From: Lophius americanus | Lineage: Eukaryota > Chordata > Actinopteri > Lophiiformes > Lophiidae | Reading direction: 5' to 3' | Assembly: GCA_037951165.1 (NCBI GenBank) | Contig: JBBDHG010000134.1 | Coordinates: 363,501 to 427,500 of the forward strand | Length of the DNA stretch: 64,000 nucleotides | Shown: piece by piece, positions 1 to 15,200 of the stretch | How the letters are laid out: each line of letters begins with the position of its first letter | Position numbering within the stretch: the stretch's first letter is position 1 | Made by a program: the position numbers and the translations under genes | The notes under the pieces: generated by a model | The model's input: only the letters and a program-made list of their open reading frames with translations | Told to the model about the DNA's origin: nothing | Database searches by the model: none

Positions 1-228
1 ACAGAATACATTTCCTAGCAATGAGGGCAAACACGTGCAGTTATGTTGGTAAAGCTTTAAACAAACACAAAACTGAACAGTATGACTGACCATGGGTGAG
101 AGCAGAGAGCGACGAGGAGTAGTGAGGTATTTTTAAGTTATACAAACAAGTTGAGTGTGAAAACAGCCACATTGACACAAAAGTCAACATTCAGACCAAA
201 TGTTCTTTCTAGGAGTCAAAGGTTGTAC

Positions 229-3200
229 CCGCTGATAATAATGCTGTCGTCAAACAGGTAGACCTTGATGTGCTGGAGTCCGATGGTCTCGTTGAAGCGC
301 TGAGGGACAAGCAGCCGCAGCAGGCCCCTCAGGTCTGGGGTGTGGTACAGGGAGACCCGCATCTTAGAGGTGAATCGCTGCAACAATGGCAGCAGCATGG
401 TCCGTGAGTTTATCTGTCCTGCACATAAGAACCACAAGATACTATCAGGTTGACGTGCGTGGTGATCCATGTGCTTGAACCCAAAGCAACTGGACTTCTG
501 TTTTGGCTTAAAGACGTTTCATCTCTCATCCAGGCGTCTTCAGTTTTAACTAGCTGGTGGGGAGTCAGGGATTTAAGACCTCCAGTAGCTGTTGGTAGAC
601 CGAGGCTCGTTGACAGTTGGTCGTGCATAACTAATGAGGGTTGGTATGAGTCATCAGTAGTCGTTAGGAGCAGAGTGGTCTAGATCGTCTGCTTGGGAAT
701 CATTTGAGTCATGAACATAATATGAATCCATGTGTGGACGTTTGAAAACCAGTCTTGGGAAAGATGTTAAATTGCATTGTATGTGGGTGATGAGTGATGA
801 GTGATGGCGTAGACCCCAACCCCTATTTATTGAGGGCCACTCCAGCTTCACATAGATGGCTTCCTTAACTCCTCTCTCAAACCATCTATACTCCCTCGCC
901 AAAATGTGAAGTTGTTTTCCTCAAAAGAGTGTCCCTTGTCCTTGCGAGGCAAGTGAACTACGGAGTCCTGTCCAGATGAGCTGGCTTTCCTGCGATGGGC
1001 AATATATTGCCTGTGAAGTGGTCATGAGCTTCCACCAATATACAGATCTCTGACTCCTTTGCATTGAACTGCATAAACCACATTGCTCTGTTTGTGTCTG
1101 GGTGTCTTGTCTTCAGGGTGAACCAGTTTTGTCTGTTGTTTTTTGGGTGACCCAGTTTTTGTCTGAAGGTATAATAGGTATAAATCACAGTATCCCCAAA
1201 AGCCAGTTAGTCAACTCAAGTCAAAGTTTTTTTATATAGCACATTTAAACAACCAAAATGGGTTGACCAACGTGCTAAACAGATACGACTGACAAAAATA
1301 ATAGCATGAATTATAAGAATTAAAGATCGATCAAATAATCAGTTTAAAATCAGGCAAGAAAAAAGGGTAAACAAACATAAAATAAGCATTAAAATAAACA
1401 GTAAAATGCGTAGATTAAATAGAAAAGCTCAATCTTAATTTAAATCCTAATTAATTTCCTTTCTGATTTGAATGGGTAGACTGTTCCAGAGGTTTGGGCC
1501 TGCTACTGCAAAGGATCGTTCACCTCTGGTTCTTAATTTTGACCGAAAAGTGGCCCAGGGCATCTTGTCAGTAGAATGCAGTGCTCTGACTGGAGAATGC
1601 AGATGCAAGAGCTTGGTCATGATGGTGGTAACCCATTTAATGCCTTAAAGACAATAAGGAAGATCTTAAAATCTATGTGATAACACACTGGAAGCCAGTG
1701 GAGAGAAGCCCATACTGGAGCTATGGGGTCGCGTGTTTTACTTCCAGACAGTAGGCGGGCAGCAGCATTTTGTACCAGCTGCAGACGATGAAGGGATGAC
1801 TGCTCCACAACAATGTATAAGGAGTTACAATAATCTAATTGCAAGGTAATGAGGGCATGAATGACCTTCTCTAAAACCTTGAGGGAGAGAGAGGCCTTTA
1901 CCTTGGCCGGGAGCCTTAATTGGAAGAAGTTGGCTTTTACGACTGCGCTAATTTGTTTATTAAGCTTGAAAGAGCTATCAAGGACAACGTCAACGTTTTT
2001 AATAAAATGTCTATTGAAGGGCGCTAACGGGGCAAGAGAATTTTCAAAATTGTCCAAGAAATCAGCCCTACACAACAACCACCGTTTTCCCTTCATTTAG
2101 ATGAAGGAAGTTTATCGACATCCAGGCTTTTTGTCATCTAAACAGTACTACAAGGCCTGCATAGACACTTTGCAGGTTAGAACTGAAGAAGCCTCTTGGA
2201 TGAGAGGTGGAACGTCTTCAAGACAAAACAGAAGTCCAGTTGCTTTGGATTCAAACCACATGCATGACCATAACCTGGATGAATGAGAATCTACACAGAC
2301 ATGAGTTTGGTGATAATTGGTCGTAAAGAAAGATTATGGAAAATGCTAACAACCTCGTGAGCCACGTGTGTAGTCCAGCAATATGGAGACCTTCAGGTTG
2401 GGAGCGTGGCTTTGTTCCTCTGAGCGCTGCAGAACTTCAGTCATGCAGTCAACCTTAACAAAAACAAGGACAGCAGTGGACAATCCTTAATGTAAAAATC
2501 CAGTAATGCGGATAAAAATCAACTTAAGATCTTAAGATAGTCATTTGTTGCTCCACACAATCATTTCCCTTCGTCAAAACATGATTTCACTACCCACAAA
2601 GCAACTTTAGCAATGACGGTTCATTCAGAGGTTCGGGGTGTTATGCTTGTGAAGCTACTGGCCAGTGTAGCTCCAGCCTGGAGCCACTAATCTCAAGCAT
2701 GGGTGTTTTAAAACAGAAGGGTAAGATAACTTTTTTCTGCAGATGAGGCAGAGGAAGGTTGTGTTTTCCCCCGCATCCATCCCTCTATTAGCACATTTTT
2801 CAAAAAAGTTAATTAACAGATTTTGATTGTATTCTTTGTAGAGGTATAGTATCACCCAAGGGATGATTGATTGGATTTTGGTCATTACTATAGATTATCA
2901 TCTGGACACAGAATATTGTTTAAGGACTCTTTACCGTTCCAGGATGCTCTTGAAACTGTGCTGATTTTGTAAGGTATCGAATTTGATGCATCTTCAAAAA
3001 GCTACTAGCTACATCCTACCTCCAGTTAGATATTGTTTTTTCTTGAAAGATATCAGCCTAATGATATCAATATCAATTTGAGTTCAAATTCAAAATGAAG
3101 TTCCTGGTCAAGACTACACATCATGGGGGGTGAAATAGGATTGAACTACAGCTTTTAGGGGCAATGGAATAACAGTGAAACTGAGCAGTGCTGTCGGAAG

Positions 3201-6200
3201 TTTGCAGCATTTTTGAATTTTCAGGCTTGTAATCTTCAGGTCTGCTGAGGACAGAAATGGGAGCAACAAAGTAGTTGTGATGTGTTAATCTGCAAAGCAA
3301 TTTGCACATTGGTGTTTAAGGTAAACTTATACATTGGGCAAGGTATTACACTTTGTTCCACTTCTTTTGTGGGTAAATACAGCAGCCACAAAATTGAATT
3401 AATAATTGTTGATTGATTAATTGGCAGCAGGCAGTATTTATGAAACACTGGCAGCCCTTTCTTGTCTGTTTACTAAGCGTGGGAAAAGCCAAATTGAACA
3501 GGAAATGGCTGTTTTTCAGATGGCAGAACTAGTAGAGTGTAGACTATTCATATGTGGAGAACTTAGCATCTGTTCCCCACAAAACGTTTTTAGCCTTCTG
3601 CTAAATTGTGCATCTGGTGCCCAAATGCTTTCAATAGTCGTCACTCCAGAGTGTCTGTTTGCATGCCAGTAAAACATTTCTCCTTCCAGTAGAGAGCTCT
3701 TAGAGGATGTCTGCACCACCAACACTCTCAGCTCTGCTCTGGAGAGAAATACCACCATGGGTTGGAACTCTGAAGTATACGTTTTAGCTTTTTTCAAGCG
3801 ATTAAGAAAGATTGAATTATTTTACGACACAAAACAAAATTGACCAATTAGGTAGCTAATATTTGGTAACATTTGTTTTCGTTTTCAATTAAATTAAAGA
3901 ACATGGACTGTGAAACAACACAGGCGTCCTATAAGACACATTCATTGTTAGAAGTTGCTGAGTAAACATATATAGCTTGCACCTCGTTTGTATCTTTTCA
4001 TAACAGGGAACAAATCCTGTTGTGACAACTTCAGCTGACAGTTACGTTTATCCTGCAAAATTCTGCTTATGTATATCTGACAAAAAAAAGTCTGAACAAC
4101 ACTGATCATCTCATTACAATCACATCCGTCAGTGGACTTAATTCTTTAGGCAGCAAGTGAACATTTTGTCCTGAAGTTTATTTGTTGGATGCAGGAAAAA
4201 GGCAGCACAAAGCACAAAGATCTGAGCGGTTCTGACAAGGGATTCTGACATTGTGATGGCTATATGACTCAGTTAGAGCATCTCCAGAACCGCAAGTCTT
4301 GTGGGGTGATTGAAGTCTGCAGTGGTTAGCGCCTACAAAAGAAGTCTAGGGAAGGATAATTGTTGAACCAGTGACAGGTTCATGGATACCTAAGGCTGGT
4401 GTTTGGAGTGCAGCATCTGTTGTCCGATCCGTTCATGCTGGTTCTGTCAGAGAGGTGGCAGACCACACAGTGCAAAGCAGAGTAATTTTGGTGGAAAGAA
4501 CAGGACATTCACATGTAGTTTTGATGTTATGGCTGAACCATGTATTTCTCCAGTTTAATATTTGAAAGTTTTGTTTACTTTTGTTTTTATCCTTAAATGT
4601 TGTGTTTTAAATGTATTTGAAAGTGGAAGCCCCCTGGCAGAGGTCATACCTCCACTAAGGTCAATAAAACAGACATGCCACCCGTGGGAAAATGTTTTGA
4701 GTAGCACAATACTGCAATTGTGACATACTTTCGCACCAATTCACTTAACACGGGGTAATTTACCAACTTAATCCATGTAGAGTAAGTCAATTTATAAATG
4801 AGCTAGGAAGACAACAATTCGATCACATATTATTGAGCGAAAAGACAAGAATATTTGGTAACCGACAGCCATTGAACAATGTGACGTCCACCCCAGCTTC
4901 AGTCCTGCCTCCAAAATAACCTGCACTGCAATGGGCTCATTTATAATATGCAGTGAAAGTTAAGAGTTTCAGCGCTGAAGTGTCAGCATCAACTCTCAAT
5001 CATCTCATCGCTGATTAACCCAGTAGAACGGTCAGGAGGAGTGTGTGCAGTCTCTGCATGTGATCCATTACTGCTGGAGATCTTTCTGTGCATCAGCCTT
5101 TAAGTAGAAGGCTTGAGGCCCCGAGTCAATAACAGTAGGGTTTGTGGTCAGACTCTTGGCAGCAACCAGATTAAAATGCAGTCTCCGTCTCTTCTTCTCT
5201 CCGTCAGAATCAGGGATTCATTAAGATCTGCTGTTGTGTGTGTATGTGTGTGTGTGTGTTTGACACCATCCGGCACGGTTATGTGGTGTTAATTGAGGCA
5301 TTAAGACCACAAGCTACCACTATAAATAACTTAATTTCTTTGGTTCCCTGCTTTGTCATACTCGCTCAATACTTTTCTCTCAACCTTGGTAGGAGGAGGA
5401 ACCAACTAAACTCTACTCATTGAATGTGAAAAAATAGTTTTGCATCCACGCTGTTTTTCAGCAACATTCTGAAGTTTAATGGCTTTGTTCCTGGCCTCTG
5501 CCTCACTCCCTCCACCAAGTTTCATGAAAGTCGAGACAGTGGTTCTTCTGCAATCCTGCTGACAAACAGTTAAACAAACAAACAAGATGGACCAAAACCT
5601 TAATATAAACATGGCTGTGGTACTTAAGTTCGTTGAAAGAAGGCTCCACCGATTTACCATTTACAACGGTTCACATATATCAATCAGCCATAACATTTAA
5701 ACCGACTGCCTAATGTTGTTGCATCTTTATATCTGACTAGCATTAGCTTTTTCTGCTATTTTGCCACAGATGCTCTTCTCTGACATTTGACACCACAAGC
5801 TAGCCCTGACTCCCTGGACGCATCAGTGAGCCTTGAATGGCCCTTGACCCTGTTGCCATTTCATCAGTTGTCCGTTCTTAGATCATTTTTGGTAGTTAGT
5901 AACATTTGCAGAAGGGGAACACCCAACATTTCCTGCCGTTTTGGAGATGTTCAGATTCGATAGCCATCAATATTTGGTATTCGTCAAAGTCACTCTGATC
6001 CTTAAAGCTTGCCCGTTTCTCCTGCTTCCAACACATCAACCTCAGGACAAATAAAACTGTAACGAGACAATCATTGTTATTCTATGGCTGATCGGTGTAT
6101 CAATGGGTCTCGCCACACCTGTGCACAGTTTCTGATGTGCAAAAATCAGCTGACTTTGAATCAATTTTGCATATTGTGTACTCAAGATAAACATACCTCT

Positions 6201-9200
6201 CCATAAATATGGACATGATTCTCATTGCCCGCACCTCCATAAATATTCCAAGGAGGACTGACTGTCAGTAGGAGTTAAGCAGATCCTGTGCTGAGTCTAT
6301 AGATTGTTAGTAGATCCAAGTTTTAGGATAAAATCACACCTGCAGATTGCATTCTTCAGTCTATGCCACAGACCTCACTCAAATCTTTGGAGAGAGGGGA
6401 GCTAAGTTCAGTACATCAAACTACAGGCATGAAAATAGGTCATATCGACTTACTGTACTTAAGTAATACATTATTCTGTAAGGTTACAGATTCCACAGCT
6501 AATTAAAACTCTTTTAAATGCAATTCTGCCTATTTGATCTGCCTGTGCCCTTTTCTGTAATTCTGCTGCTCATACCAGGTTGGAAAAACAAAAAAAACAG
6601 CTGAATATGAGTGTCAGTCCAGACTGTGGTTGGTTTTTGGATAATGTTTTCATGCAAAGCTTTCCAAGCATGAAGAATAACAGGCCAAAACTGGTCTACT
6701 CATTCCCATAAACCCTTATATTTTAAGGTCATTCCTTGTAGTTGGTCTGGAGTACACTTTCACAAACCACACCTTGGTTTTCTTGGAAGACAACTCTGAC
6801 TCACATTTTCTTGCATCTCTGACCAATTATTTGGCATGCACATGTGTTTGGGTGGCATTGTTCTCACTCGCCTTAAATGAAAGAAATCAATTGTTAAATG
6901 TGTTTAGGAATCTCGCTCACACACGGAAAGAGCAGTTCTCTCACCAGCTGCTGCTCCAGCTGACCTGTTCCCAAATATAACGAGGACAGCACCACTCGCC
7001 TCTTTGCCGTCTTGATGCGTGCCTGAAACAGAAACATTGAATTAATGTCAGTGCATGTGGCTGTCACAGAATTTGTCAAAAATGTCAAAAACTAAGAAAT
7101 GATAGATGTGTAAACAAAGTATACATATCCTGCCAGTCAGTCACAACGCTCAGTCTGCAGAAGTAAACTAACCAGAATCTGCAAAAACAGCTCGGTTAAG
7201 TCATGACTGATTAATAAATCAGTCATGAGTTAAAATGAAGAATCAGTTAGGAGGACGGAACTAGTATATCATTAAATTTCCTGTTGATTAAATGAACAAT
7301 TCACCCAAAAATATGTTCTCACAGCCCTATGCCGAAGGAAGGACGGTTGAGGTTCCTCAGTCCACAAAACATTTGTGGCGCTTCGACACTTACCAACATT
7401 CCTCTAAAGATCTGAAGAAAATGAGGACCAAACAAACAAGTGTGCATATACTGTAGCTTGTACGGCATATTTCAAGCCCCCAGATACTCAGCGACCTCAA
7501 ATGTTCTGATCTGAAAGGAGATTATTTTGATTAGCACACACCCTGTCCAAGAGATGGGCACAAGCTTGAATGCATGTAAATGCACTACTGGACTAAATCA
7601 AAGAGAACTGGTTATTTTTCTAACTCAATGTATGCCTGTTGTCAAGAATCATCAAATTCATATTTTTTGAGTTAGCTCAGAGATATGCAGAGATTGTGAG
7701 CTCTTTTTCATCTTGTATAGTACCACATCTACACGTGTTCCGGCGTGTGCGCCAATGCAGACAGGGTGGATGCTTAAACTTTTAGCTTAGATGCTACAGT
7801 GAAGATTTCAACTCCTCAAAAGGGAGTAAATAACCTCTTTTGAAATCCCAAAAGGATCTTATGGCTACTGGAAATTACACATGCATTTTTCTAATGCACT
7901 ATTTATCAAATGAATGATAAATAGCATAAATGAATTCATGTTTATTTTGTTTTTTTTATTTGGCATACCACAAATATTTTTGTTGGCTCTGTAAGAATCA
8001 TCATGGAAAAAGTAAGAGAAACATAATAAAGCATGAAGATCTTGCATAAAAAAAACATAATGGCACATGTGTTTAGTATACATGAGGATTTAAAGATGTT
8101 TTTATTAATACACAGGAATATGATTATATCAGGGGACAAAAGATCCCATCAATTCCTCAATTAGCTTAAAGGAGTGCCGTTCTTGTTTTTATTAAAACTC
8201 ATGTCTTTTTTCAGATAAAAAATAATGGCTCTTTGTGAAAGAAGTTCCTGTCTGACTACAACAATAGCTGCATATACTGTGACCGATTACAAATTCCTGT
8301 TAAGGCCGAGGCTGAAGAGGCTAAAGTCAGAGACGTAATTCATTCCGGCAGTCATCTGAACATGACACATGGTACACCCCTTCCTTAAAAATTGGACAAC
8401 GAATGTATATCCTCATTCCTTTGGTGAGCTCGGAGTTGCGTTGATTACATACAGCATATGTTTAATTACTATTTGAGTAGCCTGATTTCTTATACTATTG
8501 ATTGAATATATAGGGGGGCTGCTGGACAGTTGATTTGGGAGGAATTAAGTATTTATCCATCTATTTTGTTTTCTACATATAGCTGTGAAAAGTTCACAAT
8601 TTGTAGGAAATTTAATTTTCAAGAGGCACAACTAATTATCATGGCCAATATGTGTGTGCTGTTTGGTGAGGCTGGAATGCACAGTTTGCTCAAGACAGGA
8701 TTGTCCCCTTTATGCTCACCCTAAAAAAAAAATCACATTTCCATGGAAACAACAAAAGATAGATTTTGTAGAGTTTTCAAAATTGCAAAAGGCAAACTAC
8801 TTATCAGGCTTAATATACACTATATGAACTGATTCCCCATAACATTATAGCCAGTAGCCTAATGTAATGGAAGTCATTCACACCCAACGAGACATGCAGT
8901 TCTGGAGAAGTTCCGACTCAGCTGTCTAGATATTGGAATTTTGCCGTGGTCAAAGTTTGGTACATGCTTACGCTTGGCCATTGTTCAATCTTCCAACACA
9001 TTTACTTTAAGGACAAGATGTTCACTTAGTACCCAACCAATGACTGGAGTGAGATAGTAACGTAACATGATAATAAATGTTATTCTGTTTACCTGTCGTG
9101 GTTGTAGTGTTGTGGCTTATTGGTGTATGTATCTGCTAAAATGTAGTAATGTGTATGTTTTCAAGAAATTCTCCATCAAAAAAAAACTTTATAGACTAAC

Positions 9201-12200
9201 AGACAAACTGATGATCATTTCGCTTGTCATTGTTATGTTGGGAGGCTAGAATCTGTGTGAAAATTATTTCTGTAAGGTAAAATTCTCCTGTGTTTCGAAA
9301 TGTTTCAGCGGAACATCGATGCAGAAGACAAAGGTCACTTCAGAACTGTTTACTCCCGTCAGATGCAGTTTGACTCTCTGCCAACTTAAGTGAAGCAAAC
9401 AATGAGACTCTGCCGGGAATATACTTCCTCTTTCCTCCTTCTATTTTCTCCTCTTCATTTTCTATCTATCATACTGATACCAGCATCTTTCCTAGGTCAA
9501 TATTGGCCTTGGTTCTTGTTTGCATCTTTAATATTTATTTTGCAGCTGAAGCTACAAGTTTATTTAGGGACACAAACCTTTATTGTCTGGTAGAACTGGT
9601 CAGGTGAGGAGAGAATGTGGATGCGAGTGCCTGGTACTCGGAACACAGGTACGTGCTCTGCCATCCATTGAAAGTGAGGGCAGAGGCTGTCTGTACCTTG
9701 TGCTCCCACTGACCCAGTAGGCCTGGAGTTCCGTTGCGTAGCCGGATTTGTTTCGGCAAGGAGAGGAGCCAGCAGCAGCACAGAGGACCTGGAGGAAACA
9801 TGAAAACTTTGTGTTGATTGAGCTCATTTCACAGTGTATGTTGACTTCACAGGACATGTTTAAAGGATGACTAATAAATCCAAGGGCCAGGGAAGAAGGA
9901 GCCAGTTTTATAAAACCTAACACATTTATTTTCAAAACAGTCCCCTCCAATGTTAACACGATGTGGTCATGGAATGTACCAATCCCTTTATTGCACAAGT
10001 CAGGGGGGGACAACTCAACCAAGATGATGGCATGAGGACTGATGTGCAATTTGCATTTACCAGAAACAGAAATTCCACAACGGTTATTAACTTTCAGAGT
10101 TAGTGTGCACTACCATTGAACCGCAGCAGTAGAAAGTCAAGCTCATACTACAGGATTTTTAAAATCCTAATCAATTGTGAGGTCAGTTTTCATCACACAT
10201 ATAGTGAGAATATCGAGATCATGTTCTTCTCAAATCTATGACATGCTTATACTGAAAGATTCAAAGCATGGGGCATCAAATACTCCAAGACTTCATCAAG
10301 ACTCTTGTGCCAAAGGCAGCTATAAATGCAATGCCTTACATGATGTCAAAGAAGCAAATAAAACTTCTGATAAAGTTGCCTTATCAAGAAAACAGGAAAC
10401 ATCATGATGGATGTTCCTTACATCCATCATGACTGACAAGTCGATAACTTGTATATCCATACTACAATAATATTTTCGTTAACTCTGCTAAGGTGATTGA
10501 GTTATATCCCTGACTAAATGAATGAGGTTGCGGATAAAAAGAGACCAAAATGAGCTTCCCTCACAGAGTGGCTGGGTTTAGCCTTAGAGATCCAGGGTGA
10601 GGAACTCAGGATACCCTTAGTGACCTCAAGGTACCACTACGGATTCTTCACATCCAAAGGAACCACTGGATCATGTTCAACTGGTTTAAATACCCCCCGG
10701 GGAGCCTCCATTTTTTTTTCAAAATTTTCCATTTGTTTCACCAAAGGAAAGATTTCGTAATTATATTTCAGTTTCTCCATTTAAATTTTTTGCTGAAAAA
10801 GGTACTGATTGAAAGATTTCAAGAAAAATGCACTTGTGAGAAATTGCAAATTTTCTGTCAATCGACTTTTCAGTTAGTTTTCACCTGTACTTTGTTTGTT
10901 ATCAGGATCAGACAAAAACCACTGGACATATTTCCACGAAACTTGGTTGAAAGCTGGGACATGGGCCAAGAAATACTTCATAAAATACATTAAAATGTAG
11001 TGCGGAAGAGACCAATATGAGATACCTAATTATACATAACTACTGAACAGTTTTTCACAAAAACCTACCTAACCTAAACAGACGCATTGGTTTGTTCAGT
11101 CTTAGTGAAAGTGTGTACCCTACCGAAATCCAGTCTTCATACGTTGACTCTGAAATGTGGTACAGATCCAGATAAAGAGGCAGATAAATGATTTTTCTCT
11201 AACATAATGAGATGGGGTGTTTTTTGACAATTCCATAACTATGCAAGAAGTACTGAACCAATTTCAACAAAATTTCTTGTAGGTTGGAACATGGGTCATG
11301 CAATCTAAATAAGCATGAGTAAGATATCTCTACTGAACTCTATTTTAATCGTGGCATTTTATCTTCTTCAGCATTTCCCCAGATTGGTAGCACCAATAAC
11401 CACCTCAAGAAAAATATCTCAAACTCAAACCTTCCTCCAGCTGCTAAGTACCGAACCTGAACAATATGGACCTTCGCACCTTGCGGATCGGAATGACCTT
11501 GTACTGTTGTAACTATCATTCTGCTGCTTTCCTTATTTAATCTGAGTTATTTAGGTCCTGCGTCATCTTTTTAATGCTTTTGTTGTTTGTCAAAGTTTTA
11601 TCTCATCATTTTCTATCTCCCTTTCTGTGTCTTAATGTTCTTATTCAGCTTTGATGTAATGTTCTTATTTAGTTTGTCTGGTACCTTAGAGTCACTAAAC
11701 AGGATTTCATTGTCTATCTACAATGACAATAAAGTGTTTGTTTATACTAAAATACTAAAAAGTGTTTGCAGATACTGCACCACGTGTCTTGCTGCTCTGC
11801 CTGGTCTTGATCTTCACCCTAGTGCCCTCTTCACCTACTAGACAATCGTGCCATTTGATCTAACAATGAAACCACATTAAATATATACCCAGTGGAGACT
11901 TAAACTCAGAGACTGATTGAAAGAGTTCATTCAAGTTTACGGCTAAATATTCCGCGTCACCAAATGTCATCCAGAAGACACACGTGCACATGGTTTTTGA
12001 ATTTTTGTCTTCATTTGACCTTCAAAGTCAATCTACAAGATCTTAAAGGAAAAAAAAGTTCCATTAAGACAAAACACATAGCCAATGTCTGGTTTCCACA
12101 GTCACTAAGCCAAGCTAAGAATTCTGTGATTAACACTAAGGGGAATTCCTTGTCGTTTCAATTTTTGACATGCAAATTGCTCAGAGTAAGACAAATAACT

Positions 12201-15200
12201 GCAGCATGAAAGATTACTTCCTCATATCGATACGTATTGGGATGAATTATCCTTTACAACAGTGCAAATTACAAAGGTTGTCATCTATGAGAACAGCCAA
12301 CTTACTGTCATAGTATTACATGATTGAATAGACCTCGAAGTAGCTGTAAGATGTTAAACAGTGCTATGGAAATAATGAACACACTCTCGTAATGATGTGA
12401 ACAATTTCCCTGCTATTCATTTAAGAACTGAGCTGGGTAATAAAATCTTTAAGTTTGGTTGAAATAGAAGGAAGGGGTTCTCACAGTCAGAATAAAAATA
12501 AGTCTAGACAACATTTAATTAAAAGATGTCAGCAGAGTAGCACATGACAAAGAACAGTGATTTAACGACTGTTGCCAAGATGAAGTTCCTTATATTTAAT
12601 GTGGCTAATCTAATAAAGAGTCTAGCTAGTTCTCAATGAACAGAGGAGCTCTTTACTCGGTTATGTCATCCCAAATCAGGCAGCCCTTCTGATTTGAAAT
12701 ATGAGGGTGTAAACAATAAACTGTCAGTTGTCCCCAAAACTCTCTCCACAAGCTGTGACAAGCATTTTAAGGGGATGATTAGAAGTATATGGACATTAAT
12801 ATTAGGAATTTGACACAATTTTGAAAAAGTTATTAAATTATTAAAAAAAAAAAAAAAAAACGGATATAGTGTATTGTATTTTTATACCTTTCTATCTATA
12901 TATATTTTTATGTAAGTATAGGCAGGTATATGTCTATATTTTGTTTTCTTCAGTTTTAAATGCATGTTTATTTCTGCACGGCATTCAGAGTTGAAGGCAA
13001 GACTAATTTCATTGTGCAGGGAAACTTGTTTTAAACTGTGTACATGACAATAAATGCCTTCACTTTGACTACTGCGGCCTGGTAGTAACCCGCTACTGCT
13101 GCCAGAAGAAGATGTAGGTAATTGCACCCACAGGCTGTTCCAACCAATGTTAAACACAGTCAAACACTAAAGTTTACTGAAATCGATATGGTTAACTATA
13201 TAATTTATATTTAAATGACCATTACCACCCCAGGCATTGGTAAAACAGGTATTTTACTGAACCAACAGTAGAAACCTAGACAGCTGTCGAAAGTTCCAGT
13301 GTCGAACACTATTAGAGGAAATTGAGTAAGTAAGTTTGTTGTTAAATGTGCAGAACATTGTCCCTCTTTATACCAGTTTGGTAGGTGCTAACCACCGCAG
13401 ACCAGAAACACCCAGCAATAATTGCAGTTCAAAAAATCTGACCCATTTCTGACCCCAAAGTCTTTGGGATCCTTATTCCTGACCATTGTTCTGCTTTCAA
13501 CAACCACGAGCTGCCATTTGAACGAGATTATGTTAATGTTGATCTGACTACAACTGTAACATGAGGAATTCCTGCACGTAGACTTAATTGCAATGTTTCA
13601 ATGCTAGACCTTCATCAGACAAATAACTTTGACAATCATTGTCAAAAATTATTAGTCGGTGTACAGGGATTCGTGTTTCTGCAAAGTTTGATTTGTATCC
13701 CTGCCCTTACCATCAGGCAAAAAAAATAAGTATTTATTTGTTATTTAATCTGACTACACCTACCAGTGGGTATAAAATTGTGGTGGATTATTTATTATAT
13801 GTACATGCTTACACCTTGAAAATTATTTTGTAGTTAATTCTTAAAAGAGTAATAAGGAGGTTAGGAGCGCAATAATATCAAAGAAGATTAACAATGAAGC
13901 CTTATGATGATGTGAACTAAGGGGCCTAAACCATAAAACAAAGTCACAGAAACACCGTCATATTAGTGAAATGAGGAAGACTTTATAATCACTCTGCAGC
14001 ATCTGGATTATTTTGGAATGAAGAAGTAAAAATAAAATGCTGAAATTATCTGGTGCAGGTTAATTACAGTATGAGAAAAAGATGAGTTATGTAGATAACA
14101 GATTCTTATTTTAGGCTTTATTGACAAAATCTGCTTCCTTATCTTAAAAACAAACATGACCCAAGAACTACACTTGACATGAATTTGAAAGATTGCATTG
14201 CACTAGAGCTGAAAAGACACACGTGGTCATTTACAAAATGGAAGCAAATCAATGCAGAAATAGACAAATTTAGCATCTACAAATGCCATTATTGTCAGAT
14301 CTTCAAAAAAAAGAAAAAAGTCTTTTAAGTTTGCCTCAGAGTTGCAACTTTTCCTAACTGAGGACAAAAACATATGATCGTATTGATCCACTCATTCGAA
14401 AAAGACATGAAGACCGACAGAAAAGATGCATAGCAATCAGACTGCATAAATTCCAAGTTGGCTTTAATTCATATTGTCATTTGCATCCAAGAAAGGATAA
14501 TTTGGCACCTACCTAGAAACTGATGGTGCAATTATTCTATAACCATTTTATTTTGCAGTCTAGATCAACCGCTTTGGTAGGACATGTCACTGTAGAAAAA
14601 GTGCAGTGAACAAGACAGCACTCAGAGTTCATATTTGCGCAAAACACCATCGTCAATAAAACTTGAACAACCGCATAATAAGCTATAAATAATCAGGTAC
14701 TTTACTGCGAGAACGACAAAGATGTTAAATACCAAGTTGTAACCTCACCTACTTGTTTGAATAGGCTCTAAACATGCTCTCTAATTTAGGTGTGGTAATC
14801 ACCTGGATATAGAGCACGCCACAACACGTTTTTATGTAATTTATAACAAAACTTTGATTGAAAATAATCATCAGCCAGAAGCTAATAACTCTGCCGAGGC
14901 CCAACAGTACTTAAGTTAAATTATACCCTATCCAAATTCCAACAAGACATGCTTGTTCATTCATTCATTTTCTAACCTGTTTATCTGGGGTCAGTTTATA
15001 GTTGCAGTATGCAAGAAGGGTTTTTCAAACATCCCTCTCCCGAGGCAAAACTCTCCAGCTCACCCCGAGGGTTTCCCTCTCAAATAAGATATATGGTCCC
15101 TCCAGCGAGTTCTGGTCCTACCAGGGAGGAGGTGTCCTGAAGGCATCCAAATCAGGTGCCAGAACCAACTCAACCCGACTATTACGATGCAAAGGACAGA

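Larger units (their letters stand above)
2454..6944. other. pgs1 intron 3, mostly repeat-derived
   Basis: Holds two Tc1-family remnants in opposite orientation (listed separately), a GT-rich microsatellite near 5233-5262, and a repeat with 'caccaagtttcatgaaa' near 5510-5570. The rest is AT-rich sequence in which I see no exon or RNA gene. Confidence 0.5.

Noticed and set aside
1861..2286. Two adjacent plus-strand frames near 1.9-2.3 kb as host genes
   Set aside because: The first is the antisense of an L2-like fragment and the second is a Penelope-like tail.
9600..10049. 149-codon minus frame overlapping pgs1 exon 2
   Set aside because: It is a different frame from the conserved pgs1 reading and runs through the splice acceptor.
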